A stretch of 50,885 nt of DNA, from the NCBI GenBank assembly GCA_020430775.1, contig JAGQJE010000100.1, forward strand, positions 1 through 50,885, in the 5' to 3' direction. This stretch comes from Myxococcales bacterium. GTDB lineage: Bacteria; Myxococcota_A; Polyangia; Polyangiales; Houyiibacteriaceae. Below are positions 1-9,027 of the stretch, one piece after another. Position numbers and translations under genes: made by a program. Each line of letters opens with the position of its first letter. Position 1 is the stretch's first letter. The notes below the pieces were generated by a model, which was given only the letters and a program-made list of their open reading frames with translations, was not told the DNA's origin and ran no database searches.

Positions 1-5
1 CGCGT

Positions 6-2375
6 TCAGCCGGCGCCGACGATCGGCTCGAGGGCGCGCGCGTGCGCGTCGCGCAGCGTCGCGACCGGAACCCGCGCGACCACGGGCGCCTCGCCGGTGC
101 CCGCGGCGCGCAGCTCGAGCGCGTCGCCGCCCACCTCGCCGAGCACGGTGAGCGGCACGCCGTGCGCCTTCGCCACGCGCGCGACCTCTTCACGGCGATC
201 CGCCGCGAAGCTGATGACGATCCGCGAGGGGTCCTCGCCGAAGAGCTGGCCCGCGAGGGTCGCCTCTACACCGAGCCCCGGCAGCGTCACGCGCGCGCCG
301 CGGCCGCCGCTGATGCAGCTCTCGGCGAGGCACACGGCGAGCCCTCCGTCGCTGACGTCGTGGGCGCTCTGTAGGAGGCCCGCCTGGGCGAGCGCGATCA
401 CGGCGTCCTGGAGCGCCCGCTCCGCGTCGAGGTCGAGCGACTGCGGCTCGCCCCCGACCTCGCCGTGGGTCTGCACGTAGTACTCGGAGCCGCCGAGCTT
501 GCCCGCGCCGGGCGCGCCGAGCAGCGCGATCGTCGCGCCCTCGGTCGCAAAGGCGAGGTAGAGCCGGTCGTCCGGGCGCGCGAGCTGACCCACCACGGCG
601 ACCGTCGGTGTCGGGAGGATGGGGCGCCCGTCCGTCTCGTTGTAGAGGCTCACGTTGCCGGAGACGACCGGCGTGTCGAGCGCGCGGCAGGCCGCGCCGA
701 GCCCGTCGATGGCGCGCGCGAGGCGCCACATGGTCTCGGGGATCTCGGGGCTGCCGAAGTTGAGGCAGTCGGTGAGCGCGAGCGGCCGGGCGCCGGCGCA
801 CGCGACGTTGCGCGTGCACTCGGCGACGGCCATCGCGGCGCCGACGTAGGGGTCGAGCTGGACGTGCCGGCCGTTGCAGTCGACCGAGAGCGCCAGGTGC
901 TTGACCTTCGTCGCCGCAGGCCCCGCTCCGGGCTCCTCGCAGAACACGCGGATCACCGCCGCGTCGGAGTCGCCGGGCCTGATGACGGTGCCCACCTGCA
1001 CGATGTGGTCGAACTGCCGCCACACCCACCGGCGGCTGCCGAGGTTGGGCGAGCCGACCATCCCGACGAGCGCAGCGCTGAGCCCGGTCGTCGGGTCGCC
1101 GCTCGGCGCGCTGCCGGCGCGCACCACCGGCGAGCCCGACACGTCGCGCGCCGGTGTGCGGCCGTGGGCGGCGGTCGCCGCGCGCTCGGGGCGCTCGTAC
1201 TTCGGGGCCTCTTTGGTCAGCAGCGCCACCGGCAGGTCCACCACGACCACCGGCGCGCGCGGGCCCGGCGCCGCGGCGAGGGGGTCGTAGCCGGGCGTCG
1301 CCTTGCAGACGAAGCGACCCGAGTCGGTCACGCGGCCGACGATGGCCGCGTCGAGGTCCCACCGCTCGCAGACCTCGAAGACCTCGTGCTCGCGCCCAGC
1401 CTTCGCGACCATGAGCATCCGCTCCTGCGACTCGCTGAGGAGCATCTCGTAGGGCGTCAGCGCGCGCGCGCGACGCGGGATCGCGTCGAGGTCGAGCTCG
1501 AGCCCGTTCCCCGAGCGGTCGGCCATCTCGACCGACGACGAGGTGAGTCCGGCGGCGCCCATGTCTTGCACGCCCGCGAGGCAGCCGCGCGCGAAGATCT
1601 CGAGGCAGCCTTCGAGCAGGAGCTTCTCCATGAAGGGGTCGCCGACCTGCACCGTCGGCAGCTTGCTCTCGGTCTCCGCACCGAACTCGGCGCTGGCCAT
1701 GGTGGCCCCGTGGATGCCGTCGCGGCCCGTACGGGCGCCCACGTAGATCACGGGGTTGCCGACGCCGTCCGCGCGTCCGAAGAAGAGGTCGTCGGTCTTC
1801 GCGACGCCCACGGTGAACGCGTTGACGAGGATGTTGCCGTCGTAGCTCGGGTCGAACGACAGCTCGCCGCCGACGGTCGGTACGCCGATGCAGTTGCCGT
1901 ATCCGCCGATGCCGCTGACGACGCCGCGCAGCAGGTGCGGGGTCTTCGGGTGGTCTGGGCGGCCGAAGCGCAGCGAGTTGAGCGACGCGACCGGGCGCGC
2001 CCCCATCGTGAAGACGTCGCGCAAGATGCCGCCGACGCCCGTCGCCGCGCCCTGGTAGGGCTCGATGTACGACGGGTGGTTGTGCGACTCCATCTTGAAG
2101 ACCGCGCAGAAGCCGTCCCCGATGTCGACCGCGCCCGCGTTCTCGCCGGGCCCCTGCACGACCTGCGGCCCGGTCGTCGGGAGCCGGCCGAGGTGCGCCC
2201 GCGAGGACTTGTACGAGCAGTGCTCTGACCACATCACGCTGAGCACCCCCGCCTCGGTGTACGACGGCGCGCGGCCGAGGACGTCGATCGCGTGTGCCCA
2301 CTCGCCCTCGCTCAGCCCAAACTCGCGGGCGAGCGCGGCGTCGACGGGGCGGTCTCCGGGGAAGGGCTGCGTCAT
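6..2375 (-). CDS. purL: Phosphoribosylformylglycinamidine synthase subunit PurL
   Basis: PurL is the synthetase subunit of FGAM synthase in de novo purine synthesis: it uses ATP and ammonia supplied by PurQ to convert FGAR to FGAM in the cytosol. The 789-residue length fits the small PurL type that works with PurQ and PurS. The N-terminal motif [11 protein letters not shown] and the ESHNHPS motif are typical of the family and include its conserved histidines. The ATG at 2375 was chosen because it overlaps the purQ stop (ATGA) and has GGAG about 8 bases upstream. The reading frame stays open upstream, but that sequence is an arginine-rich shadow of purQ. Downstream lies only the window edge, so operon members beyond it are unknown. 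Confidence 0.97.
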   Translation of the reverse strand: MTQPFPGDRPVDAALAREFGLSEGEWAHAIDVLGRAPSYTEAGVLSVMWSEHCSYKSSRAHLGRLPTTGPQVVQGPGENAGAVDIGDGFCAVFKMESHNHPSYIEPYQGAATGVGGILRDVFTMGARPVASLNSLRFGRPDHPKTPHLLRGVVSGIGGYGNCIGVPTVGGELSFDPSYDGNILVNAFTVGVAKTDDLFFGRADGVGNPVIYVGARTGRDGIHGATMASAEFGAETESKLPTVQVGDPFMEKLLLEGCLEIFARGCLAGVQDMGAAGLTSSSVEMADRSGNGLELDLDAIPRRARALTPYEMLLSESQERMLMVAKAGREHEVFEVCERWDLDAAIVGRVTDSGRFVCKATPGYDPLAAAPGPRAPVVVVDLPVALLTKEAPKYERPERAATAAHGRTPARDVSGSPVVRAGSAPSGDPTTGLSAALVGMVGSPNLGSRRWVWRQFDHIVQVGTVIRPGDSDAAVIRVFCEEPGAGPAATKVKHLALSVDCNGRHVQLDPYVGAAMAVAECTRNVACAGARPLALTDCLNFGSPEIPETMWRLARAIDGLGAACRALDTPVVSGNVSLYNETDGRPILPTPTVAVVGQLARPDDRLYLAFATEGATIALLGAPGAGKLGGSEYYVQTHGEVGGEPQSLDLDAERALQDAVIALAQAGLLQSAHDVSDGGLAVCLAESCISGGRGARVTLPGLGVEATLAGQLFGEDPSRIVISFAADRREEVARVAKAHGVPLTVLGEVGGDALELRAAGTGEAPVVARVPVATLRDAHARALEPIVGAG

Positions 2376-3073
2376 GATGCGGCTCCGAGGTGGCGGCGCA
2401 GGGAGCGGAAGAGCGTGAGCCCGTCGTCGTTGCCGAGCGCCGCCTCGGCCGCGCGCTCCGGGTGCGGCATCAAGCCGAGCACGTTGCCTGCGCGGTTGTA
2501 GACGCCTGCGATGTGGCCGACCGAGCCGTTCGGGTCGAGCCATGGGTCGCTCTCCGCCGGCTCGCCTTGCGGCCCGCAGTATCGCAAGGCGATCTGGCCG
2601 CGGGCTTCGAGCTCGCGCAAGGTCTCGGCGGCGCACTGGTAGCGACCGTCGGCGTGCGCGACCGGCAACCGCAGCACCGTGCCTCGAGCGACGTCCGTGA
2701 AGGGCCCACGCGCCTCGACGCGGACGTGGATGTCACGGCACTCGAAGCGCAGGTGCGCGTTTCGCGTGAGGGCGCCCGGCAGGACGCCGAGCTCGGTCAA
2801 GATCTGAAAGCCGTTACAGATGCCGAGGACCGGGCCGCCCGCCTCGGCGAACGCGACGAGCGCCGGCACGATGGGGCTGAAGCGCGCGATGGCGCCGGGC
2901 CGGAGGTAGTCGCCGTAGGCGTAGCCGCCCGGGACGATGACCGCGTCCGCGCCGTCGAGGTGAGTGTCCTTGTGGAAGACGTAGGCCGCGTCCGCGCCGA
3001 GCACGTCTCGCGCGGCGTGCAGCGCGTCCCAGTCGGCGTTCGAACCGGGAAAGCGGAGGACTGCGATCTTCAC
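2372..3073 (-). CDS. purQ: Phosphoribosylformylglycinamidine synthase subunit PurQ (glutaminase)
   Basis: PurQ is the class I glutamine amidotransferase subunit that hydrolyses glutamine and passes ammonia to PurL. At 233 residues it has the normal length. It begins with the family signature [14 protein letters not shown], carries the nucleophile cysteine in [10 protein letters not shown] (about Cys86), and has the His-Glu pair in [10 protein letters not shown] near the C-terminus. Its stop overlaps the purL start by ATGA, so the two are translationally coupled. The third subunit gene, purS, usually sits immediately upstream in such operons but is absent here: the upstream 153 bases are non-coding and lead into an unrelated gene. 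Confidence 0.97.
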   Translation of the reverse strand: MKIAVLRFPGSNADWDALHAARDVLGADAAYVFHKDTHLDGADAVIVPGGYAYGDYLRPGAIARFSPIVPALVAFAEAGGPVLGICNGFQILTELGVLPGALTRNAHLRFECRDIHVRVEARGPFTDVARGTVLRLPVAHADGRYQCAAETLRELEARGQIALRYCGPQGEPAESDPWLDPNGSVGHIAGVYNRAGNVLGLMPHPERAAEAALGNDDGLTLFRSLRRHLGAAS

Positions 3074-3226
3074 GGGAGCTCACCTCGCGGGGCATCTTGG
3101 CGGGTCGATCCGAGAGCGCCCGGAGCATACGGACCCGCCCCTACCGCCGCAACGATACGCCGCCACGCGATGCGCGGCCCCCGTGCCATCGTCGCGGGCG
3201 ACCGGTCATCGGGGGAGGGAGGGGGC

Positions 3227-3847
3227 TCAGTACAAGAAGCCGTCGAGGTAGCCGTGGCCGAGATCGGCGCCGTGGTCGTCGGCGGGCTTGAGCCGGACGA
3301 ACACCTGGCCGATGCAGGCGGAGATCGGCACGGTACCGTGGAAGCGGCTGTCGTGGTGCTCGCTCGCCCAGTTGGCCCCGAGCAGGTAGATGTGCCCCGG
3401 AGGCACCGTGACCGGCGCGAAGCTCGTCGCGTCTCCGGGCTGGCGGAAGAACGGCTGGTGCACGTTCGCGTACTCCGCGATGCCCATCTCGACGTTCACC
3501 GCGACGTCGAGATCCGTGTCGTAGAAGTCCAGCGTCCGCGAGACGGTCGTGGCGATGGGCTCGCCCGAGAGGAAGAAGTTGCCGCGCTTCTCCTCGACGG
3601 TCATCCCCGGTTTGCCGACGACGTGACCCATGATGAGCGAGCCGTCATCCGGCGCGACGCACAAGAAGATGTTGCCGATGGCGGGCGTCGCGTGCTTCCA
3701 CACGGCGACCTCGTCGCCGCTCAGGATCGTCGGCGCCATACCCTCATCGACCGCGGTCGCGCGCGCGACGAAGTACTTCTGCAGCACGAAGACGACGATG
3801 GCGCCGATGACGATGAGCCACACGACGACCTTGAGGGCTTCTTTCAT
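3227..3847 (-). CDS. Signal peptidase I-like protein (S26 family), catalytic residues missing
   Basis: This 206-residue protein has one N-terminal membrane segment (residues 7-22, KVVVWLIVIGAIVVFVL) followed by a periplasmic S26-type fold. Boxes of signal peptidase I are visible. EGMAPTILSGDEV (35-47) matches the SM-x-PT box, VVGKPG matches VGLPGD, and ANWASEHHDSRFHGTVP matches GDNR-x-SxDSR. However, the nucleophile serine position is glycine (about Gly36) and the catalytic Lys-Arg pair is Gly-His (about 74-75). Known S26 enzymes need the Ser-Lys dyad, so I infer it does not cleave signal peptides. It may bind preproteins or act as a scaffold. Its ATG overlaps the thiE stop (ATGA), placing it at the end of the thiamine unit. 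Confidence 0.75.
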   Translation of the reverse strand: MKEALKVVVWLIVIGAIVVFVLQKYFVARATAVDEGMAPTILSGDEVAVWKHATPAIGNIFLCVAPDDGSLIMGHVVGKPGMTVEEKRGNFFLSGEPIATTVSRTLDFYDTDLDVAVNVEMGIAEYANVHQPFFRQPGDATSFAPVTVPPGHIYLLGANWASEHHDSRFHGTVPISACIGQVFVRLKPADDHGADLGHGYLDGFLY

Positions 3848-4497
3848 GTTGGGCCGAGTAATTCGTTACAGATGCGGGCGCTGTCAAGTGAATGACGGTA
3901 GGCGAGGGCGCGCGCGGCGGGGTCTCGGCTCCCGCCCACGCCCCGCAGCACGGCGACGCCGCGCGCGCCCGCGTCGCGGATGAGCGCGACGGACTCCGGT
4001 CCCACGCCGCCGAGCGCGAACACGGGCAGCGGAGTCTCGCGGACCAGCGCGGCGAGGCCCTCACGACCGAGCGGTGGTCCCTTCCGGGGGACCTCGGCGA
4101 AGGGGGCGACCACGATGAAGTCGGCCCCGGCGGCCGTGGCCTCACGCACCCCGGCCGCGTCGTGCCGCGACGCGCCGATGAGCGCGCGCGCGCCGAGCAG
4201 CCGCCGCACGTCGCTCACCGGAGACGCCGCCTCACCGAGGTGGACGCCGTCCGCGCCCACGGCCACGGCGATGTCGAGGCGGCCGTTGACGAGGAGCGTG
4301 GCGCCCGCGCGGGAGGTCGCCTGCCGGAGCGCGCGGCCGGCCGCGAGCAGCGCGCGCGTCGACGCGGCCTTGTCGCGGAGCTGAACCGCGACCCGTGGCG
4401 AGCCGGCGGCGTCGAGCGCGCGGGCGATCGAGGCGACCACGCCGAGCGGTGCGGCCGGATCGGTCAGCAGGAGCAGGTCGAAGGGGACGCGGCTCAC
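3844..4497 (-). CDS. thiE: Thiamine-phosphate synthase ThiE
   Basis: ThiE joins HMP-pyrophosphate and thiazole phosphate to give thiamine monophosphate. The 217-residue protein is a TIM-barrel of normal length. Family motifs seen are LLLLTDP near the N-terminus, VQLRDKAAST (pyrophosphate/pyrimidine binding), ADGVHLGE, GASRHD and a C-terminal FALGGVGPESV phosphate loop. The GTG at 4497 is chosen because GTGA overlaps the stop of the upstream lipoprotein gene, and homology begins right there (VSRVPFDLLLLTDP). An open frame continues upstream but is only an arginine-rich shadow of that gene and thiG. The stop overlaps the next start (ATGA), so three genes in a row are coupled. Confidence 0.93.
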   Translation of the reverse strand: MSRVPFDLLLLTDPAAPLGVVASIARALDAAGSPRVAVQLRDKAASTRALLAAGRALRQATSRAGATLLVNGRLDIAVAVGADGVHLGEAASPVSDVRRLLGARALIGASRHDAAGVREATAAGADFIVVAPFAEVPRKGPPLGREGLAALVRETPLPVFALGGVGPESVALIRDAGARGVAVLRGVGGSRDPAARALAYRHSLDSARICNELLGPT

Positions 4498-4910
4498 GGC
4501 CGCGGCGACGAAGACCCAGTCGCAGCGGTGGTCTGCGCGGTCGCGCGCTGCGTGCCGGAGCCGCCGGGCGCCGTCGCGTCGCTCTGCGGGCCGGCCGGGG
4601 GCGCGCTCGCGCCGTCCGCGTCCGTGCCGCTCCCGTGGTCGCCGCCGGACGTGCCCGCGGCGGAGCTGCTCGCCGCGAGGACCTGCTTTGCCTGCTGCGC
4701 CTCGAGAGCGCTCGGGTAGCGCTCGACGAGGAAGCTCAGGGTCGCTCGGCAGGCGGCGGAGTCGCCCTCGGCCTCGAAGCGCTGCGAGAGCTTCCAGAGC
4801 GCCTGAGCGGGCGTGTCCTCGATGCGCAGGCCCGGGTCCTGCTTCGACGAACACTGAAACGGAGCGGCGCCGAAGAGGGCGACCGCGAGCGCGGCGACGA
4901 GGAGCTTCAC
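4494..4910 (-). CDS. Small secreted or lipoprotein of unknown function inside the thi unit
   Basis: A 138-residue protein with an N-terminal export signal (MKLLVAALAVALFGAAPFQC). The cysteine at residue 20 could be a lipidation site, but Phe-Gln before it is a poor lipobox, so plain secretion is possible. Residues 35-80 look like a short helical TPR-like segment (ALWKLSQRFEAEGDS, LSFLVERYPSALEAQQAKQV). The last 55 residues are a disordered Ser/Gly/Ala/Thr/Pro tail. It sits 12 bases after thiG and overlaps thiE by GTGA. Nothing in it suggests thiamine synthesis. I do not recognise a named family; the TPR-like part recalls assembly or cell-envelope accessory proteins. Confidence 0.7.
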   Translation of the reverse strand: MKLLVAALAVALFGAAPFQCSSKQDPGLRIEDTPAQALWKLSQRFEAEGDSAACRATLSFLVERYPSALEAQQAKQVLAASSSAAGTSGGDHGSGTDADGASAPPAGPQSDATAPGGSGTQRATAQTTAATGSSSPRP

Positions 4911-4922
4911 GGAAGGGCAGTC

Positions 4923-5729
4923 CTAGTGTTTGGAGCCGATGACGCCCTCGATGGGGCTCGACGCCGTAGCGTACAGCTTCTTCGGGATGCGACCGGCAAG
5001 AAACGCCTCGCGCCCCGCCTCGACCGCCTTGCGCATCGCCGAGGCCATCCGCACCGGATCCTTCGCGCCCGCGATCGCGGTGTTCATGAGGATGCCGTCG
5101 GCGCCGAGCTCCATCGCGAACGCGGCGTCCGAGGCCGTCCCGACGCCCGCGTCGACGATGAGCGGGACCGAGACCTGCTCGACGAGGATCTCGAGGTTGT
5201 AGCGGTTGCACACGCCGAGCCCGCTGCCGATCGGCGCGGCGAGCGGCATCACGGCCGCGCAGCCCACGTCCTCGAGCTTGCGCGCTGTGACGGGGTCATC
5301 GCTGACGTAGGGCAGGACCGTGAAGCCCTCCTTCGCGAGGATCGCCGCGGCCTCGAGCGTCGCGGGGACGTCGGGGTACAGGGTCTTTTGGTCGCCGATG
5401 ACCTCGAGCTTGACGAGGGTCGTGTCGAGCAGCTCGCGCGCGAGGCGCGCCGTCCGGACGGCGTCCTCGGCGGTGTTGCACCCGGCGGTGTTCGGCAGGA
5501 TCGTGTAGCCGCCGTCGCGCAGGACATCGGCGATCGTCCCCTCGCCGCGCTTCGACAGGTCCACGCGTCGCACCGCGACCGTGACCACCTCGCAGCCGCT
5601 CGCCGCGAGGGCGCCGCGCGCGGTGTCGAGGTCCGGGTACTTGCCCGTGCCGGTGAACAGCCGCGACCGGAACGTGAACGGACCGACCTGGAAGGCGTCG
5701 TCCGCCCGTGTGCTCGTGCTGGTGCTCAA
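4923..5729 (-). CDS. thiG: Thiazole synthase ThiG
   Basis: ThiG forms the thiazole ring of thiamine from deoxyxylulose phosphate, dehydroglycine and ThiS thiocarboxylate. The 268-residue protein has the family start region [14 protein letters not shown], the Schiff-base lysine in [17 protein letters not shown], the GSGLGVCN loop and the C-terminal [20 protein letters not shown] region. The only sensible start is TTG at 5729, one base after the thiS stop, with GGAGG lying in the end of thiS. No ATG or GTG lies between there and the conserved core. Gene order thiS-thiG-(lipoprotein)-thiE supports the call; thiH/thiO and thiF are not in the window. Confidence 0.94.
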   Translation of the reverse strand: MSTSTSTRADDAFQVGPFTFRSRLFTGTGKYPDLDTARGALAASGCEVVTVAVRRVDLSKRGEGTIADVLRDGGYTILPNTAGCNTAEDAVRTARLARELLDTTLVKLEVIGDQKTLYPDVPATLEAAAILAKEGFTVLPYVSDDPVTARKLEDVGCAAVMPLAAPIGSGLGVCNRYNLEILVEQVSVPLIVDAGVGTASDAAFAMELGADGILMNTAIAGAKDPVRMASAMRKAVEAGREAFLAGRIPKKLYATASSPIEGVIGSKH

Positions 5730-5730
5730 C

Positions 5731-5931
5731 TCAACCGCCTCCAACGAACTGGACGACCTCGATGGTGTCCCCGTCGGCGAGCGGGGTCGTCGCGTGCTCC
5801 GCGCGCCGGACGATGGCGGCGTTGCGCTCGACCGCCACGACGGCGTCGTCGAGCTCGAGCGCCCGCAAGAGATCGCCAACCGTCGCGCCCTCGCGGGCCT
5901 CGCGCGGCTCCCCGTTGACGACGATGCGCAT
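5731..5931 (-). CDS. thiS: Sulfur carrier protein ThiS
   Basis: A 66-residue ubiquitin-fold sulfur carrier. It starts [12 protein letters not shown], has the hydrophobic [24 protein letters not shown] core typical of ThiS, and ends FVGGG, which supplies the C-terminal Gly-Gly that is adenylated and thiocarboxylated. It is the first gene of the minus-strand thiamine unit and is followed after one base by thiG. I looked for a TPP riboswitch in the 138 bases upstream and did not find the CUGAGA or AUCUGG landmarks. That stretch holds only a small 5-bp hairpin (cgcca/tggcg). Confidence 0.93.
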   Translation of the reverse strand: MRIVVNGEPREAREGATVGDLLRALELDDAVVAVERNAAIVRRAEHATTPLADGDTIEVVQFVGGG

Positions 5932-6069
5932 GCCGCTCCGAGCCTAGCAGCCCCCCGCCACCCTGGCGACCGACCAAACATCCCGCACCGCCGCGCCCGT
6001 CCGACCCCGCCCCTCCGAGAGCACCTGCCCCGGCTCCGAGGGTAGATCCGGCGGCGCGGGCGGGTGGCG

Positions 6070-6906
6070 CTACCGTCGTGGCACCCAGCGGACCTCGAAG
6101 ACCCACGGCCAGAGCTTGCCCGTGATCAAGAAGTGCCCCGTCTCCGGCACGAAGGCGATGCCGTTGAGGACGTCGGCGTGGCCGCGCGACGCGGCGTCGA
6201 GCAGCCCGCCGGCGTCGATGGTCGCCTCGACGCGCCCCGTCCGCGGGTCGATGCGGACGATCTCGTCCGTCTGCCACACGTTCGCGTACACAGCGCCGTC
6301 GACGCACTCGAGCTCGTTCAGCGCTCGGACGGGCGCCCCGTCCCGCGTGACGTGGACGGTTCGCGCGACGGCGAACGAGTCCGGGTCTCGGAAAACGAGC
6401 CGATCGCTCCCGTCGCTCATGACGAGGTGCTCCCCGTCGAAGCACAGCCCCCAGCCCTCACCCTCGTACGCGAACTGCCGCGCGACGCTGAAGTCCGCGG
6501 TGCGCCAGACGAGGGCGGTGCCGTGCTTCCAGGTGAGCTGCACCAGGTGATCGCGGACCGCGGCGAGCCCTTCTCCGAAGAGATCCGCCGGCAGGTCGTG
6601 TCGGCGCACGACGGTGCCCGTGCGCAGGTCGACCTCGCGGAGGCTGCTCTCTCCGTACAGCCCCGTGCTCTCGAAGAGGTGGCCGTTGCGCCAGAGGAGC
6701 CCTTGAGTGAAGGCCTCCGTGTCGTGCGGGTAGCGCGCGAGCACCTCCGGGCGCAGCGTCGGCGTGGCCGTGGCCGGGGAAGGGCTCGCTGCCGCCGCCG
6801 TGGCGGCCCTTGGCGTCGCGGGCGTCGCCTTCTGCGCGTCGCAGAAGAGCGCCCCGCCACCGACCGCCGCCGCTGCGAGGGCGAGGATCGCCCACCACTT
6901 CGTCAT
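6070..6906 (-). CDS. Glutaminyl-peptide cyclotransferase (five-bladed propeller type)
   Basis: The enzyme converts N-terminal glutamine to pyroglutamate, which protects exported proteins from aminopeptidases. The 278-residue protein has an N-terminal hydrophobic segment ([20 protein letters not shown]) and an Ala/Pro/Thr linker to about residue 50. The plant/bacterial-type catalytic domain then runs from [15 protein letters not shown], with [38 protein letters not shown] and [14 protein letters not shown], all family hallmarks. It is predicted to be secreted or membrane-anchored in the periplasm. It stands alone between thiS and the Cys-rich lipoprotein gene, all on the minus strand. Substrates could include the many exported lipoproteins next door, but that is only inference. 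Confidence 0.9.
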   Translation of the reverse strand: MTKWWAILALAAAAVGGGALFCDAQKATPATPRAATAAAASPSPATATPTLRPEVLARYPHDTEAFTQGLLWRNGHLFESTGLYGESSLREVDLRTGTVVRRHDLPADLFGEGLAAVRDHLVQLTWKHGTALVWRTADFSVARQFAYEGEGWGLCFDGEHLVMSDGSDRLVFRDPDSFAVARTVHVTRDGAPVRALNELECVDGAVYANVWQTDEIVRIDPRTGRVEATIDAGGLLDAASRGHADVLNGIAFVPETGHFLITGKLWPWVFEVRWVPRR

Positions 6907-6978
6907 CGCCGAGACTTAGCAGCCGGTCGGCGAGCCGGCGACCGCCCGACCCGGCGACCGCGCACCGCGGCGACCAGG

Positions 6979-9027
6979 CTAGGGCGTCGACATGCAGCCG
7001 ACCCCGGTCACGCACGCCGTGCCGGTGGGGCAGCCGGTCCACGCCGTCTGCGACGAGGTCGGCTGGCAGCTCTGGCACGGGTTCATCGGGTTCGCGCCAC
7101 CGGACTGGTAACACGCTCCGGCGATGGCGCAGGCCGCCGGCGCAATGGTCACGCTGCACGACGCGTCCACGGCGCTGCACATGTCGGTGGTGCACGCGAG
7201 CCCGTCGTCGCACTTCGGGTCCCCGGGGCCGCAAGCGCCGGCGCCGTTGCAGTGGTCCCCCACCGTGCACGCGTCGCCGTCGTCGCACGCGGTCGACGCG
7301 GGCGCCGGCGACCAGACCGCAGCCGACATCGACGGGATGCACTGCTGGCACGGGTTCATCGGGTTGGAATCGCCGGCGTTGTAGCAACGGTTGGCGATGA
7401 GGCAGGTGCCGCCTCCGAGGACAGCCGTGCAGGCGCCCGTCGCCGGGTCGCACATGTCGGCCGTGCACGAGAGCCCGTCGTCGCAGCGCGGCGCGCTCAT
7501 CGTGCAGCCGCCGGCGCCGTCGCAGGAGTCGTTCTTCGTACACTTGTTGCCGTCGTTGCAGACGGCCCCGGCGGGCTGCGGAGACCACGCGACCGTCGAC
7601 ACCGTCGGCGTGCAGACCTGACAGACATTCGCCGGGTTCGACGCGCCGCCGCTGAAACACGCCCCATTGATGAGGCAGCGGTTCGGGTCGAGCATGCTGC
7701 GGCAGACGTTCGCCGCCTCGTCGCAGGTGTCGGTCGTGCAGACGAGGCCGTCGCCGCACAGGCGCGGGGTCCCTCCCGAGCAAGCGCCTGTGCTGTCGCA
7801 CGCTTCCCCGGTGGTGCAGAACGCCCCGTCGTCGCAGGCGGTGCCGACCAGCGCGGGGCTGAAGGCCGTCGTGTCGACGGCCGCGTTGCAGCGCCGGCAC
7901 TGGTTGGTGGGATCCGAGGCGCCGTTCGGGTAGCAGACCCCTCCGATGAGGCACTGCGCCGCGCCGAGCGTGTGGACACACCGGTCGCCGGTCTCGTTGC
8001 AGAGGTCGGTCGTGCAGGTGAGCGCGTCATCGCACGACCGCGGGGCGCCGGCGCAGGTGCCTGCGGCGGTGCACTGGTCGCCCACGGTGCAGAAGAGGCC
8101 GTCGTCGCAGGTGGCGCCGGCGGCGCGGCGAGACCACGCGGACGGCGACCGCGACGGGTCGCAGACCTCGCAGTCGTTCGCGGGGTTGCGCGCGCCGTCG
8201 GCCACGCACTGGCCGCCGATGTTGCAGCTCGCGGCGGTCGTCTGGTGCGTGCACGCGTTGGCGTCCTCGTCGCAGGCGTCGAGGGTGCACGTCACGCCGT
8301 CGTCGCAGTCGCGCGGCAGGCCGGCGCAGGCGCCGTCCATGCCGCAGACGTCCTTGGTCGTACAGAAGAGGCCGTCGTCGCACGCGCTCCCCGGCGGTCG
8401 CGGGGACCACGCGCGCGCGGCCACGCCGCTCGCGCAGTACTGGCAGTCGTCGTCCGGGTCGATCGTGCCGTCCGGCACGCACGCGCCGCCGATGAGGCAG
8501 GAGCCGGAGGCGACCTCGTGGGTGCAGGCGCCGGTGCCTTCGTCGCACGTGTCCGTCGTGCACGCGACGCCGTCGTCGCAGTCGACCGCGACCCCCGCGC
8601 AGGTGCCGGCGCCGTCGCAGACGTCGTCCTCGGTGCAGGCGTCACCGTCGGTGCACTCGGTGCCCTGCTCGCGGGGCATCCGCTCGCAGTCGCCCGTCGC
8701 GCGGTTGCAGACGCCGACGTTGCAGCCGTCGTCGAAGCCCGCGCAGTCGACCAGATCGCATGGGTTGCCGGCGTCGACGCCTGCGTCCATCCCCGCGTCC
8801 AGTCCAGCGTCCATCCCCGCGTCGAGGCCGCCGTCCAAGCCGCCGTCCATCCCGGCGTCTACCCCCGCATCGGTCCCGGCATCGGTACCCGCGTCGATGC
8901 CTGCGTCCATTCCGGCGTCGTTCGCCGGGATCTTGCTCCGGTCGAAGTTCGTCACGGCGCTGCACGCCGGGAGCAGCCCCAGCGAGAGCGCGAGCGCCAC
9001 CCGCACACCCAGCTCCCATCCTCTCAT
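6979..9027 (-). CDS. Lipoprotein with six tandem 12-cysteine repeats
   Basis: A 682-residue lipoprotein. The signal peptide ends in LLPAC (Cys22), and a linker of about a dozen Asp-Ala-Gly-x units (37-87) follows. Six tandem repeats of about 91 residues start at Cys125. Each has 12 cysteines in the order CDDGLFCT-x-DxC-x-GxC, CDDGxxCTxDxC, CxIGGxC, PxNxCxxC, then a Trp-Ser-Pro spacer (AWSP). The protein is therefore a disulfide-rich rod on the cell surface or in the periplasm. No enzymatic motif is present. Similar Cys-rich repeat proteins are frequent in myxobacteria and are often misnamed in automated annotation. The ATG at 9027 has GGGAG about 7 bases upstream and places the lipobox correctly; an upstream ATG at 9108 gives an unusual leader. 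Confidence 0.88.
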   Translation of the reverse strand: MRGWELGVRVALALSLGLLPACSAVTNFDRSKIPANDAGMDAGIDAGTDAGTDAGVDAGMDGGLDGGLDAGMDAGLDAGMDAGVDAGNPCDLVDCAGFDDGCNVGVCNRATGDCERMPREQGTECTDGDACTEDDVCDGAGTCAGVAVDCDDGVACTTDTCDEGTGACTHEVASGSCLIGGACVPDGTIDPDDDCQYCASGVAARAWSPRPPGSACDDGLFCTTKDVCGMDGACAGLPRDCDDGVTCTLDACDEDANACTHQTTAASCNIGGQCVADGARNPANDCEVCDPSRSPSAWSRRAAGATCDDGLFCTVGDQCTAAGTCAGAPRSCDDALTCTTDLCNETGDRCVHTLGAAQCLIGGVCYPNGASDPTNQCRRCNAAVDTTAFSPALVGTACDDGAFCTTGEACDSTGACSGGTPRLCGDGLVCTTDTCDEAANVCRSMLDPNRCLINGACFSGGASNPANVCQVCTPTVSTVAWSPQPAGAVCNDGNKCTKNDSCDGAGGCTMSAPRCDDGLSCTADMCDPATGACTAVLGGGTCLIANRCYNAGDSNPMNPCQQCIPSMSAAVWSPAPASTACDDGDACTVGDHCNGAGACGPGDPKCDDGLACTTDMCSAVDASCSVTIAPAACAIAGACYQSGGANPMNPCQSCQPTSSQTAWTGCPTGTACVTGVGCMSTP
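7015..8655 (-). repeat. Six tandem coding repeats of about 273 bp (12-Cys units)
   Basis: Within the lipoprotein gene, six units of about 91 codons follow each other without spacers. Each begins CxDGxxCT and ends in an AWSP-type spacer; the fourth to sixth have drifted (AFSP, VWSP, AWTG) but keep the cysteine order. The units differ at the nucleotide level, so this is an old expansion under selection for the cysteines, not a recent DNA duplication. Confidence 0.85.
8767..8919 (-). repeat. 12-bp tandem repeat coding for Asp-Ala-Gly-x linker
   Basis: Residues 37-87 of the lipoprotein are Asp-Ala-Gly-x or Asp-Gly-Gly-x units, encoded by a 12-base period (on the plus strand, variants of gcgtcnatncc). 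Asp/Gly linkers of this sort lie just after the lipidated cysteine or before a C-terminal anchor in several proteins of this window, which suggests a shared spacer role. Confidence 0.8.

Noticed and set aside
465-2228. Long plus-strand frame opposite purL
   Set aside because: Arg/Ala/Val-rich shadow frame typical of third-position GC; the opposite strand encodes a clear PurL.
5932-6069. TPP riboswitch upstream of thiS
   Set aside because: Searched by eye on the minus strand; the conserved CUGAGA and AUCUGG segments are absent.
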